Assembly (NCBI GenBank): GCA_009773665.1
Contig: WSYE01000022.1
Span: 1 to 64,000 of the forward strand
Direction: 5' to 3'
Source of the DNA: Desulfovibrionaceae bacterium
Lineage (GTDB): Bacteria > Desulfobacterota > Desulfovibrionia > Desulfovibrionales > Desulfovibrionaceae
Length of the DNA: 64,000 nt
Below, piece after piece: positions 20,131 through 28,976 of this stretch. Below the pieces are notes generated by a model. That model was not told the origin of the DNA. It saw nothing but the letters and a program-made list of their open reading frames with translations, and did no database searches. Both the position numbers and the translations under genes were made by a program. Position 1 is the first letter of the stretch; each line of letters starts with the position of its first letter.

Positions 20131-20888
20131 TTTACCGCGACACCCACCGGGGCTACCGCCCGCCAGTCAGCCGCGCCCCGGACGAAACATGCTTCACCGT
20201 GGTGGTGGAGGAATCCGACCTGCGCATTACGGCGCGCCGCAGCCTGGAACAGACCGGAACGCAGGAAATCGCCAAGTACCTGAGCGCCATCCGGGGGGAG
20301 CTCAAGAACTACATCCTGCTGCATCCCGATTTCGCCACATCGCTCACTCCACTTCCGCTGGACCCGCATGCGCCGCCCATCGCACGGGCCATGCTGGACG
20401 CCGCCCTGGCATGCCAGGTAGGCCCCATGGCGGCCGTGGCCGGTACCGTGGCCCAGGCCGTGGCCGACCGCTTCGCGGGCGAGTCGCCGGACATCCTGGT
20501 GGAAAATGGAGGCGACATCTACCTGCACTCCACGCGTGAGCGCATCGTGGCCCTTTTGGCCGAACCGGTGCAGGGCGCGCGCCTGGCGCTGCGCCTTGCG
20601 CCAGGGGATTTCCCCGTGGCTCTGTGCGGTTCTTCTGCCACTATCGGGCATTCACTGTCCTTCGGGTCGGCGGATCTGGTGACGGTCAAATCCCGCAACG
20701 GCTCCATCGCCGACGCGGCGGCCACAACGCTCGGCAATCTGGCCAAAAGCGCGGATCATCTGCCCCTGGTGCTTAAGCGTGCCAAGGAGCTGGCCCCGGC
20801 GGGAGTGCTCGGCGTTTTCGTGCAGGTGGGCGGAAAGATCGGGGTCTGGGGGGATATGGAGCTGGCTGTCCTGGAACAGGACGCATAG
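20127..20888 (+). CDS. UPF0280 (ApbE-related) family protein
   Basis: This 253-residue protein matches the UPF0280/COG2122 family, distantly related to the ApbE flavin transferase fold: MIYRDTHRGYRPP at the start, MAAVAGTVAQAVAD and the conserved ILVENGGDIYL. The function is unknown, though ApbE relationship hints at flavin or thiamine-type cofactor chemistry. Its ATG overlaps the ATPase stop codon (ATGA at 20127), so translation is coupled. The start follows from that overlap; the longer open frame upstream lies within the ATPase gene. Confidence 0.85.
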   Translation: MIYRDTHRGYRPPVSRAPDETCFTVVVEESDLRITARRSLEQTGTQEIAKYLSAIRGELKNYILLHPDFATSLTPLPLDPHAPPIARAMLDAALACQVGPMAAVAGTVAQAVADRFAGESPDILVENGGDIYLHSTRERIVALLAEPVQGARLALRLAPGDFPVALCGSSATIGHSLSFGSADLVTVKSRNGSIADAAATTLGNLAKSADHLPLVLKRAKELAPAGVLGVFVQVGGKIGVWGDMELAVLEQDA

Positions 20889-20909
20889 CTTCACGAGAGG
20901 CATGATACA

Positions 20910-20950
20910 GCGGCGGTCCGACTGTATGCCGGGCCGCCGCGTGTTATTTG
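20910..20950 (+). terminator. Terminator-like hairpin between convergent genes
   Basis: GCGGCGG (20910-20916) pairs with CCGCCGC (20934-20940), then GTGTTATTT follows. It lies between the UPF0280 gene and the convergent Kef-type antiporter gene and may serve both directions. Confidence 0.55.
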
Positions 20951-20959
20951 ATTGCGCAA

Positions 20960-22921
20960 TCAGGCCGGGGAGAACAGCCTGGACTTCTCCACCACGTCCT
21001 CCTGCATGCCGAACACGTAGACCTTGTCACCCTCCTCCAGCTTGAAGGCCCCGTCAGGATTCATGTGGGTCTGTCCGTCCCGGTTCACCGCCACCACCGT
21101 GAGGTCGTGCTCCTTGCGGACCTGGGACTCCATGAGCGTCTTGCCCGCCAGGGGGGCGTTCTTCTCCAGGGTGAACACGGCGAGATCCATGCCCGAGAGC
21201 TGTGGGGTCAACAGTTTCTGGCCGTCCACCGGTAGGTCCGGGGTGCGCAGCATGCGGTAGTTGGCCCCGCGCGCCTCCAGGATGAAGCGCTCGATGTTCT
21301 GGTTGGGCACCAGATACTCCACCAGCACACGTGTGAATATCTCGATGGAGGTCTCGAATTCCTCGGGCACCACTTCATTCGCGCCCAGGTCCAGGAGTTC
21401 CTGGGCCTCGCCCACGAAACGGGTGCGCACGATGATGCGCAGGTTCTTGCTGAGCCCCCTGGCCGTGGCCACCATGCGGCGGGTGGCCGTGGGGTCGGAC
21501 ACGACCACCACCAGCACGCGGGCGTTCTTGATGCCTACGTGTTCCAGCACCGCCGGATAGGCGGCGTCACCGTAGCGGATGGGCTGTCCGGCCTTTTTCT
21601 CGCGCTTCACGGTGTCGATGTTCATCTCCAGAACCAGATACGGGATTCCGGCGCGCTTGGCCGCATGGGCGATCTGCTGGCCGCCGGGACCGAAGCCCAC
21701 GATGATCAGGTGGTCGTGCAGGCTCTCGTGGCCGTCATCCTGCTCGTCTTTCGGTTTGGGATGGCCGCATATTCTGGAGGCCACCGCCGGGGCGAACTGG
21801 ATGAGCCAGGGCGTCACAGCCATGGTTATGACGCTTGCGGCCAGGAAGAGCTGATAGGAGTCCTGGCTGAAAATCTGCGCGTCCATGCCCACCTTGGCCA
21901 GCACGAAGGAGAACTCTCCCACCTGTGCCAAGGCCAATCCGCCCGCGATGGCCGTGCGCAACGGATACCCGAGCAAGAGCACCGCGCCGCCAGCACCCAG
22001 CGTCTTGATGACAATAACCGCCCCCGCTGCCCCGAGCACCATGAACGGATGGGCCACGATGTAGTTCACGTCCACCAGCATGCCCACGGACACGAAGAAG
22101 AGGCTGGTGAAGATGTCCTTGAAGGGGAGCACCCCTTCAAGGGCGTTCAGGGCGTATTCGGATTCGGAAAGTATGAGCCCGGCCAGGAACGCGCCGAGAG
22201 AAAGCGAAAGCCCGACGCTTGCCGTAAGGAGCGCCACGGACAGGCAGAAGACGATGGTGGCCATCAGGAACAGCTCGCGGCTGCGGACGCGCGCCACGGT
22301 CAGGAACAGGCGCGGTACAACGTACTTGGCCAGCATGAGCACGATGGCCACCACGCCCATGCCCTTGAGCAGCATGACGCCCAGTGATGAAGCGAGATCA
22401 CCCGTGGCGTTGCCCAGAAACGGCGTGACCAGCATCATGGGCACGATGGCCAGATCCTGGAAGATGAGGATGGAGAGGCTGGTGCGGCCATGAGGGCTTT
22501 CCAGCTCCGCCCTGTTCTGAAGCTCCTTCAGCACGATGGCCGTAGAGGACAAAGCGGCCAGGAAACCCAGGAAGAGGCCCTTCTTAGTATCAAAGCCGGC
22601 CATGACCGACAGGCCCGCGAAGGCTGCAATGGTAAGGCTTATCTGCACCATGCCGCCCAAAAACACCGGGCGCTTGAGCCGCATCAGCTCCGAGGCGGAA
22701 AGCTCCACGCCGATGGAGAAAAGCAGGAGCACAACGCCCACCTCGGCCATCATCTCCACCTGATGCACGGATTTCACCAGCCCGAAGCCGCCCGGCCCGC
22801 ATATAACGCCCGCAACGAGAAAGCCCACGATGGGGGCGATTCCCAATTTGTGGCAGAAGAACAGGACACCAACACTCATCGACAGGATGAGCACCAGCTC
22901 CGTAAGAAAGCTCAAGTCCAT
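20960..22921 (-). CDS. Kef-type monovalent cation:proton antiporter with RCK domains
   Basis: The 653-residue protein has a CPA2 antiporter membrane domain of about 12 helices (1-385), then a TrkA-N/RCK nucleotide-binding domain with IVGFGPGGQQIAHAA (about 405-530), then a TrkA-C domain (about 565-650). It resembles E. coli KefB/KefC and YbaL, which export K+ in exchange for H+ under ligand control. Here the likely role is K+ or Na+ efflux and pH control. It is a single-gene unit, divergent from the radical SAM gene. Confidence 0.9.
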   Translation of the reverse strand: MDLSFLTELVLILSMSVGVLFFCHKLGIAPIVGFLVAGVICGPGGFGLVKSVHQVEMMAEVGVVLLLFSIGVELSASELMRLKRPVFLGGMVQISLTIAAFAGLSVMAGFDTKKGLFLGFLAALSSTAIVLKELQNRAELESPHGRTSLSILIFQDLAIVPMMLVTPFLGNATGDLASSLGVMLLKGMGVVAIVLMLAKYVVPRLFLTVARVRSRELFLMATIVFCLSVALLTASVGLSLSLGAFLAGLILSESEYALNALEGVLPFKDIFTSLFFVSVGMLVDVNYIVAHPFMVLGAAGAVIVIKTLGAGGAVLLLGYPLRTAIAGGLALAQVGEFSFVLAKVGMDAQIFSQDSYQLFLAASVITMAVTPWLIQFAPAVASRICGHPKPKDEQDDGHESLHDHLIIVGFGPGGQQIAHAAKRAGIPYLVLEMNIDTVKREKKAGQPIRYGDAAYPAVLEHVGIKNARVLVVVVSDPTATRRMVATARGLSKNLRIIVRTRFVGEAQELLDLGANEVVPEEFETSIEIFTRVLVEYLVPNQNIERFILEARGANYRMLRTPDLPVDGQKLLTPQLSGMDLAVFTLEKNAPLAGKTLMESQVRKEHDLTVVAVNRDGQTHMNPDGAFKLEEGDKVYVFGMQEDVVEKSRLFSPA

Positions 22922-23008
22922 ACGACTGCTCCCGATTCTGTTTGCGTCAGCCTAGCATCCCATGAATCCGCTGTCACGGTGTAGCTCGCGACCCTTGCAT
23001 TATCCCTC

Positions 23009-23038
23009 TTGCACTCGTGTCCCGACGCGACATATGCT
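23009..23038 (+). promoter_or_regulatory. Candidate promoter of the radical SAM gene
   Basis: TTGCAC (23009-23014), an 18-nt spacer, then TATGCT (23033-23038), 27 nt before the ATG at 23065. Confidence 0.4.
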
Positions 23039-23064
23039 AAACAAAACATCGCCGGAGGCAGGAC

Positions 23065-24372
23065 ATGTCCGAGAGCGCCTTTCCCCGAATCATCCATGTG
23101 GAGCCCACCACCCGCTGCAACATGCGCTGCCGCATGTGCGTCAAGACCGTCATGGACTCCAGGGAACGCGAAGGCGATCTGCCGCTGGAACTGTTCGAAC
23201 GGCTGGAGACGAGCCTTGGGCAGTGCTCGCGCGTGGTTTTCGCCGGAGTCGGCGAGCCACTCCTGCATCCGCATCTGGCGGACATGATGCGCTTCGCCAG
23301 ACGCCACATGCCTTCGGATGCGGGCATCTCCATGCAGACCAACGGCCTCCTGATGACCTCCGAGACCGCAAGCGCCCTGCTGGACGCGGGCCTGGATACG
23401 GTGTGCATCTCGGTGGATTCACTGGACGGCGCGGACGGGGGCACGCTGCACGGCGCGGCGCACCTGGAATCCGTGGCGCGGGCCTTCGCGGCGGTACGGG
23501 GCGCTGCCATGGCCAAGGGCGGCGACGGTTCCGGCGGTCGCGTTCGGCTGGGAGCCGAAATCGTGCTCATGCGCGGCAATGTATCCCGGCTGGCCGACCT
23601 GGTGCGCTGGGTTGGCGAACAGGGGGCCGACTTCGTGATCGTGTCCCATGTGTTCGCCTACGCCGAGGAAGCGGCGAGAGAATCGCTCTTTAACCCGAAC
23701 CCCGACCAGGCCCGGTTCTATTTCGACAAATGGCGCGCAGTTGCCGCGTCCGAGGGGCTCGATTTCGCCGACTACTACACGATTCTCTGGCGGGTCGGCA
23801 AAACCGACAGCCAGAAACGGCTGGTGGAACTGGTGAAGCTCATGCAGCGCGACGCCAACGCCAACGGGGTCTGGATGAACGTGAGGAGCCTGTTCGAGTG
23901 GAGCGCCCAGGACGAAGCCCTGGTCACGAAATCCCTGAACGACGCCCGCGCCGTGGCCCAGGAATTCAACATGGAACTGACCCTGCCGCCCATGGTGGCC
24001 CTGCACGAGCGCCGCTGCGGCTTCATGGAGGACGGCGCGGCCTTCGTCGGCTGGTCGGGCGAGGTGAGCCCGTGCCATTTCCTGTGGCGCAACTACCGCT
24101 GCGTCATGGACGGCGAGCCCAAGCGGGTGCGGGCCAAGAGCTTCGGCAACATCGCCGAAAAGCCGCTGGAAACCATCTGGCGTGACATGCACTATCGCCA
24201 GTTCCGTGAGATGGCCCTGGCCTACGAATACCCCTACTGCTCCAGCTGCAACGGCGGCCCATGCAGCGACGTGACGGCCTTCGGCTCTCCCTTCGAGGAG
24301 GACTGCATCGGCACCAAAACGCCCTGCTGCCACTGCCCCTGGCCGGTTGGCCAGCTGGCCTGCCTGACTTGA
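23065..24372 (+). CDS. Radical SAM / SPASM-like protein
   Basis: The [4Fe-4S] motif C18-x3-C22-x2-C25 (TTRCNMRCRMC) at the N-terminus marks a radical SAM enzyme. The C-terminal third is cysteine-rich (RRCGFMEDG, EVSPCHF, then YCSSCNGGPCSDV, DCIGTKTPCCHC), consistent with a SPASM-type domain carrying extra iron-sulfur clusters. Such proteins mature peptides or metalloenzymes; a putative metalloenzyme-maturase group has this layout, but no target gene sits beside it. GGAGG precedes the ATG. The 435-residue gene stands alone. Confidence 0.85.
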   Translation: MSESAFPRIIHVEPTTRCNMRCRMCVKTVMDSREREGDLPLELFERLETSLGQCSRVVFAGVGEPLLHPHLADMMRFARRHMPSDAGISMQTNGLLMTSETASALLDAGLDTVCISVDSLDGADGGTLHGAAHLESVARAFAAVRGAAMAKGGDGSGGRVRLGAEIVLMRGNVSRLADLVRWVGEQGADFVIVSHVFAYAEEAARESLFNPNPDQARFYFDKWRAVAASEGLDFADYYTILWRVGKTDSQKRLVELVKLMQRDANANGVWMNVRSLFEWSAQDEALVTKSLNDARAVAQEFNMELTLPPMVALHERRCGFMEDGAAFVGWSGEVSPCHFLWRNYRCVMDGEPKRVRAKSFGNIAEKPLETIWRDMHYRQFREMALAYEYPYCSSCNGGPCSDVTAFGSPFEEDCIGTKTPCCHCPWPVGQLACLT

Positions 24373-24420
24373 AGCCCGGCTCTTCTATTGGGCAGGACTC
24401 TGAATTGTAACGATGCTGCC

Positions 24421-24497
24421 CGCGAAGCCCAATGAGGGTCCAGGGGGATCATCCCCCTGGCGGGTGCAGGGCAGCGCCCTCTCTGGCCGCCGGAGGC
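24421..24497. repeat. Palindromic repeat, copy c, between convergent genes
   Basis: CGCGAAGC, then AATGAGGGTCCAGGGGGATC and its palindromic partner, GGCGGGTGCAGGGCAG, then CTCTCTGGCCGCCGGAGGC. The core matches copies a and b. The right flank (CTCTCTGGCCGCCGGAGGC) matches that of the different palindrome at 44908-44989, showing that cores and flanks are exchanged. The remainder of 24373-24588 shows nothing else. Confidence 0.75.
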
Positions 24498-24588
24498 CTC
24501 CCCCACAGAATAAGAGCGTGCATTCCCGCAAGAAACGCACGCTCGCCTATAAAATCGCACCCTCGTCCTATCCGGCCCTACTCCCCCA

Positions 24589-25722
24589 TCAATCGACGGT
24601 CTGACGATAACGCTTCACGGCCACCACCATCATCACCAGCAGAAAGGCCGCCATGGGCCACAGCTCCGGGGCGATGTCCGCAAAGCCGTTGCCCTTGAGC
24701 ACTATCCCGCGCACGATCCGTAGATAATGCGTCAGCGGCAGCACCGAGCCCAGCCACTGCGCCCACTGAGGCATGCCCTGGAACGGAAACATGAAGCCTG
24801 ACAGCAAAATCGACGGCAAAAAGAAGAAAAACGCCATCTGCATGGCCTGGAGCTGGTTCTGGGCAACAGTGGAGAAGGTGATGCCCACGGCCAAATTGGC
24901 CGCAATGAACAGGATCGACACCGCCAGCAGCAGCGGCAGGCTCCCCAGGATAGGTACCTCGAAGATGACCTTGGCTGCCACGATGATGAGCAGCATCTGG
25001 ATGTAGCCCACCACGATGTAGGGCACGATCTTCCCGATCATCACCTCGAAGGGGCGTACCGGCGTGCACAACAGGTTCTCCATGGTGCCGCGTTCGCGCT
25101 CACGCGTGATGGCCAGCGCCGTGATGATGACCATGGTCATGGTCAGCACCACGCCCATGAGGCCGGGCACGATGTTGTACTTGGTCTGGATTTCCGGGTT
25201 GTAGAGGCGGTGGATGCGCAGATCCACCGGTCCGGGCTGTGCGCGTAGAGACAGGAGCGGCCCCAGCAGGTCGCGGTTCAGGCTCTGGCTGAAGAGGTAA
25301 TCCAGGGAGCCCAGGGCGAACCCGGTGGCCGTAGGGTCAGATGCGTCAGCCTCCACCAGCACGGTGGGTCTATCGCCGCGTGCCAGCAGCCGACCGAAAT
25401 CCTGGGGGATGGTCAGGACGAAGAGCACCTCGCCCCGGTCCAGGAGCTTCCTGGCTTCCGATTCATGGCTGATGACGTTGGTGACCCGGTAGTAGAGGCT
25501 GTTCTGCATGGCCGTCACCAGCGTGCGGGAGAACTCCGAATCGTCGTTGGACAACACGGCCAAGGGCAGGTTCTGCGGGTTTGAGTTGATGGCAAAGCCG
25601 AACAATATCAGCTGCATCAGCGGAATGCCGATCATCATGGCGAAAGTGACGCGGTCACGCCGCATCTGCACGAACTCCTTAACCACCATGGCCCAGAAGC
25701 GGCGCGGCGAGAAGATGGTCAT
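24589..25722 (-). CDS. ABC-2 type transporter permease (YbhR/YhhJ-like)
   Basis: This 377-residue inner-membrane protein has one N-terminal helix (FAMMIGIPLMQLILFGFAI), an exported loop of about 150 residues and five more C-terminal helices, the ABC2_membrane_3 layout. It pairs with the ATPase whose stop overlaps its start. Together with the HlyD-like protein it forms a YbhG-YbhF-YbhR-type exporter. E. coli relatives have two permease genes; only one is present here, so a homodimer is likely. The substrate is unknown, probably toxic small molecules. Confidence 0.9.
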   Translation of the reverse strand: MTIFSPRRFWAMVVKEFVQMRRDRVTFAMMIGIPLMQLILFGFAINSNPQNLPLAVLSNDDSEFSRTLVTAMQNSLYYRVTNVISHESEARKLLDRGEVLFVLTIPQDFGRLLARGDRPTVLVEADASDPTATGFALGSLDYLFSQSLNRDLLGPLLSLRAQPGPVDLRIHRLYNPEIQTKYNIVPGLMGVVLTMTMVIITALAITRERERGTMENLLCTPVRPFEVMIGKIVPYIVVGYIQMLLIIVAAKVIFEVPILGSLPLLLAVSILFIAANLAVGITFSTVAQNQLQAMQMAFFFFLPSILLSGFMFPFQGMPQWAQWLGSVLPLTHYLRIVRGIVLKGNGFADIAPELWPMAAFLLVMMVVAVKRYRQTVD

Positions 25723-26669
25723 CCCTTCCCTCCCTTCAGGGAATCGTTCATCATACTGATGAACACCTCCTCCAAGCTGGTAGCCACCTCGCGGAAATTT
25801 TGCGGTCCCTGGTGGAAGGGGGCGAGGCTTGCGGCCAAAAGCGCCCGATCCGGCCCGGAGACGTGCAGGGTGTTGCCGAAATGGGCCACCTGCTCAACGC
25901 CGGGAAGCGTCTTGAGCGTGTGGGCCAGCTCGTAGAGCTCTGGCCCGGAGACCTCCCAAGTGGTAAGGCCCCGCGCGGCCACCACTTCCTCAACGGTTCC
26001 CTTGGCCAGCAGGTCGCCGTAAGCGATGTAGGCCAGCCGGTGGCAGCGCTCAGCCTCGTCCATGTAGTGGGTGGAAATGAGCGCGGTGAGCCCCTGGCCT
26101 GCCAGCTCGTGCACCTCGTCCCAGAAGTCGCGCCGGGCCTTGGGGTCCACGCCTGCGGTTGGTTCGTCCAGCAGCAGGAGCTCCGGGCCATGGATGAGGC
26201 TTGCGGCCAGGGCCAGGCGCTGCTTCCAGCCGCCAGACAGGGTCTGGGCCAGCTGGTCGGCGTAGCGGGCAAGGCTCATGCGCTCAATGGAGTGCGAAAC
26301 AGCGGCCTTGCGGTCCGGCACGCCGTAGACGCGGGCCATGAAGTCCAGGTTCTCGCGCACGGACAGGTCGCCGTAGAGGCTGAACTTCTGGGCCATGTAG
26401 CCCACACGGGTCTTAATGAGGGCTGCATCGCGGATGACGTCCATGCCCAGACACTGACCGCTGCCCGAATCCGGCTTCAGGAGGCCGCAGAGCATGCGGA
26501 TGAAGGTGGTCTTGCCGGAGCCGTTGGGGCCGAGGAACCCGTAGATCTCGCCCTGCTCCACCCGAAGCGACAGGTTGTTCACCACCACCTTGCCCCCGAA
26601 GGATTTGGTGATGCCGGTAACGTCGATGGCCGGGCGACTTTGGCTGGCCTGCGGTCCGGGCAGGGTCAC
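25719..26669 (-). CDS. ABC transporter ATP-binding protein (YbhF-like)
   Basis: The 316-residue ATPase has Walker A GPNGSGKT (47-54), signature LSGGWKQRL and Walker B LLLLDEPTAG. A C-terminal extension (VSGPELYELAHTLKTLPGV) is typical of drug-export ABC-2 ATPases. The GTG start at 26669 is chosen because it overlaps the HlyD-like stop codon (GTGA) and a GGAG lies upstream; the frame stays open for 105 codons more, but only antisense-like sequence is encoded. It works with the permease downstream. Confidence 0.92.
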   Translation of the reverse strand: MTLPGPQASQSRPAIDVTGITKSFGGKVVVNNLSLRVEQGEIYGFLGPNGSGKTTFIRMLCGLLKPDSGSGQCLGMDVIRDAALIKTRVGYMAQKFSLYGDLSVRENLDFMARVYGVPDRKAAVSHSIERMSLARYADQLAQTLSGGWKQRLALAASLIHGPELLLLDEPTAGVDPKARRDFWDEVHELAGQGLTALISTHYMDEAERCHRLAYIAYGDLLAKGTVEEVVAARGLTTWEVSGPELYELAHTLKTLPGVEQVAHFGNTLHVSGPDRALLAASLAPFHQGPQNFREVATSLEEVFISMMNDSLKGGKG

Positions 26670-27622
26670 GAGCGCGCTCCGGGGGCCACGTCCACGGGCT
26701 GGCCGGGCTTTAAAGTCTTGGAAATTTCGGCGTCGAACCGGGCCTCCACCATGAACACCAGCTTGGCCCGGAAGCCCTGGCTGTAGATGACGGGTGGGGT
26801 GTACTCGGCCTGGGGATAGATGAAGCTCACCGTGCCGGTCATGGGCGCGGGGCAACCGTCGCAGCGCACGGTGACCTTCTGCCCCACAGCGATTTTGCCC
26901 AGGTCCGTCTCCGGGATGAAAAAGCGGATTTTTACGTTGGCCGGGGGCAGCAGCTTCACCACCGGGCTTCCGGCCTGCACCCACTCGCCCTTGTAGTGCA
27001 GAAGGTCGAACACCTGAGCGTCGAGGGTGGAACTCTGGATTTTCTGTTGCAGATACCAGTTGGCCTGGTCCAGTTCGGCCTGCACGGCGTCGGCCTGAGC
27101 CTGGGCCGCAAGAATCTGGTCGATGCGCGATCCCAGCTTGCCCGTAGCCAGCTGCGCCTTGTAGTCGGACAAGCGCCCTTGGGCGTTCAGGAAGCTGGTG
27201 CGGGCGCGGTCGTAGTCTTCCTTGGCCACGGCTCCGGTGGAGAGCAGCGCGGCCCGGCGTTCCATCTCAAGCTTTGCCAGAGCCATTTCGGCCTCAGCCT
27301 GTGAGATGCGCGCCAGAATCTGGTCGATCTCGTCAGGGCGAAGGCCTTTCTTGAGGTCGTTCACGGTGTCCTGGGCTCGCTTCAGGCTGGCTCTGGCCTT
27401 GTCCACGCCCTGCTGCTCCAGGGCGTGCTCCAGGGTGAACAGGCTGTCGCCGGGGCGCACGGCCAAGCCACGCGCCACAGGCAACTCGTCCAGGCGTCCG
27501 GACAGTTGCGAGGCCACGTACACGAACTCGCCTTCCACATAGCCCTGATAGGAGGCGTCGCCACCCTTGGAGCAGGACAGCGCCGCGAGGCAGAACAACA
27601 CGGTCAGCATGCGTCGTATCAT
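26666..27622 (-). CDS. HlyD-family periplasmic adaptor subunit (YbhG-like)
   Basis: This 318-residue adaptor has a signal sequence (MIRRMLTVLFCLAALSC). C17 may be lipidated, though the lipobox is imperfect. A lipoyl/barrel-sandwich half (SQLSGRLDELPVARGLAV), a long coiled-coil hairpin (about 80-190) and the second barrel half (SPVVKLLPPANVKIRFFI) follow. It bridges the ABC pump to an outer-membrane channel encoded elsewhere. The ATG overlaps the tetR stop (ATGA), so regulator and pump are translationally coupled. Confidence 0.92.
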   Translation of the reverse strand: MIRRMLTVLFCLAALSCSKGGDASYQGYVEGEFVYVASQLSGRLDELPVARGLAVRPGDSLFTLEHALEQQGVDKARASLKRAQDTVNDLKKGLRPDEIDQILARISQAEAEMALAKLEMERRAALLSTGAVAKEDYDRARTSFLNAQGRLSDYKAQLATGKLGSRIDQILAAQAQADAVQAELDQANWYLQQKIQSSTLDAQVFDLLHYKGEWVQAGSPVVKLLPPANVKIRFFIPETDLGKIAVGQKVTVRCDGCPAPMTGTVSFIYPQAEYTPPVIYSQGFRAKLVFMVEARFDAEISKTLKPGQPVDVAPGARS

Positions 27623-28266
27623 GATTTTCCCCCGGATGCTCCCGAAGTCCCAGGTGTTGGTCCGGTCGCCCTGGCGTACAGGTTCGCCAGATACGCCGCC
27701 ATGTCCCCCACGCCGACCTCGGCCACGCGCCCAAGCAAGCCAGGCGTTCCGGCAGCCAGACGCTTGCGGATCGGTTCGGTGAGGCAGGTCAGCATCATTG
27801 GCCCGGCGAGCGAAAAATAAGCCAGCACCGGGTCCAGCCCGACTGGAGCGGCCAGGGGAGCCACGGTCCCCAGAATCCTGCCCCACTCGTTCACCACGAT
27901 GTCCGGCAGGGTGCCGCCGCCGGATGCCAGCTCCCAGGCCATGATCCGGGGGAGCCTCGGGTCGTCTGAAAAGAGCCTGGCCATGCCCAGGAGCACACTA
28001 CGCAACCGGGCGGTAGAATCCCCGGCGGATGACGCCCCCGCCTCAACCACGCTGGCCACTCGTTCGAACTGGCGCATGACCACAAGTTCATACAGTCGGG
28101 CCTTGTCGCCTACCCTATAGTACAGCATGGCCTTGTTGAGTCCGGCTGCCTTGGCGATGGCGTCCACGCGCGCCCCCGCGAAGCCGTGCTCTGCGAAAAC
28201 AGTGGCGGCAGCGTCCAGGATTGCGGCTGTCTGGGTGTCTGGTTCGGCTGAGTCTTTCATGTTCAT
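27619..28266 (-). CDS. TetR-family repressor of the efflux operon
   Basis: The N-terminal TetR helix-turn-helix is clear (AAILDAAATVFAEHGFAGAR then VDAIAKAAGLNKAMLYYRV, about 14-58). The C-terminal ligand domain belongs to the CecR/YbiH-like group found with YbhG-F-R pumps. The 215-residue product starts the operon and its stop overlaps the adaptor start. A palindrome lying between the -10 and -35 boxes upstream is its likely operator, so autorepression is expected. Confidence 0.92.
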   Translation of the reverse strand: MNMKDSAEPDTQTAAILDAAATVFAEHGFAGARVDAIAKAAGLNKAMLYYRVGDKARLYELVVMRQFERVASVVEAGASSAGDSTARLRSVLLGMARLFSDDPRLPRIMAWELASGGGTLPDIVVNEWGRILGTVAPLAAPVGLDPVLAYFSLAGPMMLTCLTEPIRKRLAAGTPGLLGRVAEVGVGDMAAYLANLYARATGPTPGTSGASGGKS

Positions 28267-28272
28267 TTACCA

Positions 28273-28304
28273 GACGGTTTAACCATCCGGTTAAATACCG
28301 TCAA
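28273..28304 (-). promoter_or_regulatory. tetR promoter with overlapping palindromic operator
   Basis: On the minus strand -35 TTGACG (28299-28304), 17-nt spacer and TAAACC (28276-28281). Overlaid is an inverted repeat: GACGGT (28273-28278) with ACCGTC (28297-28302), and TTAACC (28279-28284) with GGTTAA (28289-28294). The site sits 6 nt upstream of the tetR ATG. Confidence 0.75.
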
Positions 28305-28356
28305 GTGAGATTTCCGGAAGTTCCCCGCCTCCGACCAGAGCGACGTGCCCCAAAAA

Positions 28357-28746
28357 TCAGACCTTCACTGAGTATCCGAGATCGACGAGATCGGCGCGCT
28401 GACCGCCGCGTATGCCCCAATTGTGCAGGGGCTGGTCCATCACGATGACGAACACGTCGCCCGGCTCGATGCCAAGCGCCCCCAGGTTGGCCACGACCTG
28501 GGAAAAAAGCTTGCCCTTGGTCTCCGGGGTGCGCCCGGCGAAGGCGGCAATCTCCACCAGCACATAGCGCTCGGTCTTTCCCGGCGGGAGCATCCACTCG
28601 CCAGGTGCGTAGCAACGCAATCGGACGTTGCAGTCATGCTCGGGAATACCGAAGGCGTCCACCAGGGCGGCGTGGACGGCCTTCATGATGCCGGTCTTTT
28701 CCTGAGGCGATTTTTCCCCAATGACGCTGACCTGTACGAGTGGCAT
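28357..28746 (-). CDS. Tautomerase-superfamily protein
   Basis: The 129-residue product starts MPLVQVSVIG, so removing Met would expose Pro1, the catalytic base of the 4-oxalocrotonate tautomerase/MIF superfamily. Later features (KTERYVLVEIAAFAGRTPE; VIVMDQPLHNWGIRGGQRA) match the longer Tautomerase_2-type members. An upstream-extended frame exists, but a GAGG site 6 nt before 28746 and the need for an N-terminal Pro fix this start. Its substrate is unknown. It is upstream of tetR on the same strand, with the tetR promoter between them. Confidence 0.85.
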   Translation of the reverse strand: MPLVQVSVIGEKSPQEKTGIMKAVHAALVDAFGIPEHDCNVRLRCYAPGEWMLPPGKTERYVLVEIAAFAGRTPETKGKLFSQVVANLGALGIEPGDVFVIVMDQPLHNWGIRGGQRADLVDLGYSVKV

Positions 28747-28976
28747 GAAGACCTCTTCTGCTAGGAAGTTGAACCACTGTGCCTGCCGGAGCCTACCGGC
28801 TTCCTGTTTCGGCGTGGGGATGTCGGCTGTGTTCGTCATCCCGAGCATTTAAACTGTGCAGATACCTGCGACATGGCCTTTAGGGGCCTTTCAGATATTA
28901 GCACTTGCCAGATCGGCGGAAAAAGATAAGGAAACTTTGTCTTGCGACAGTAACCCGGAGCGTGCGTTCCGGCGTC

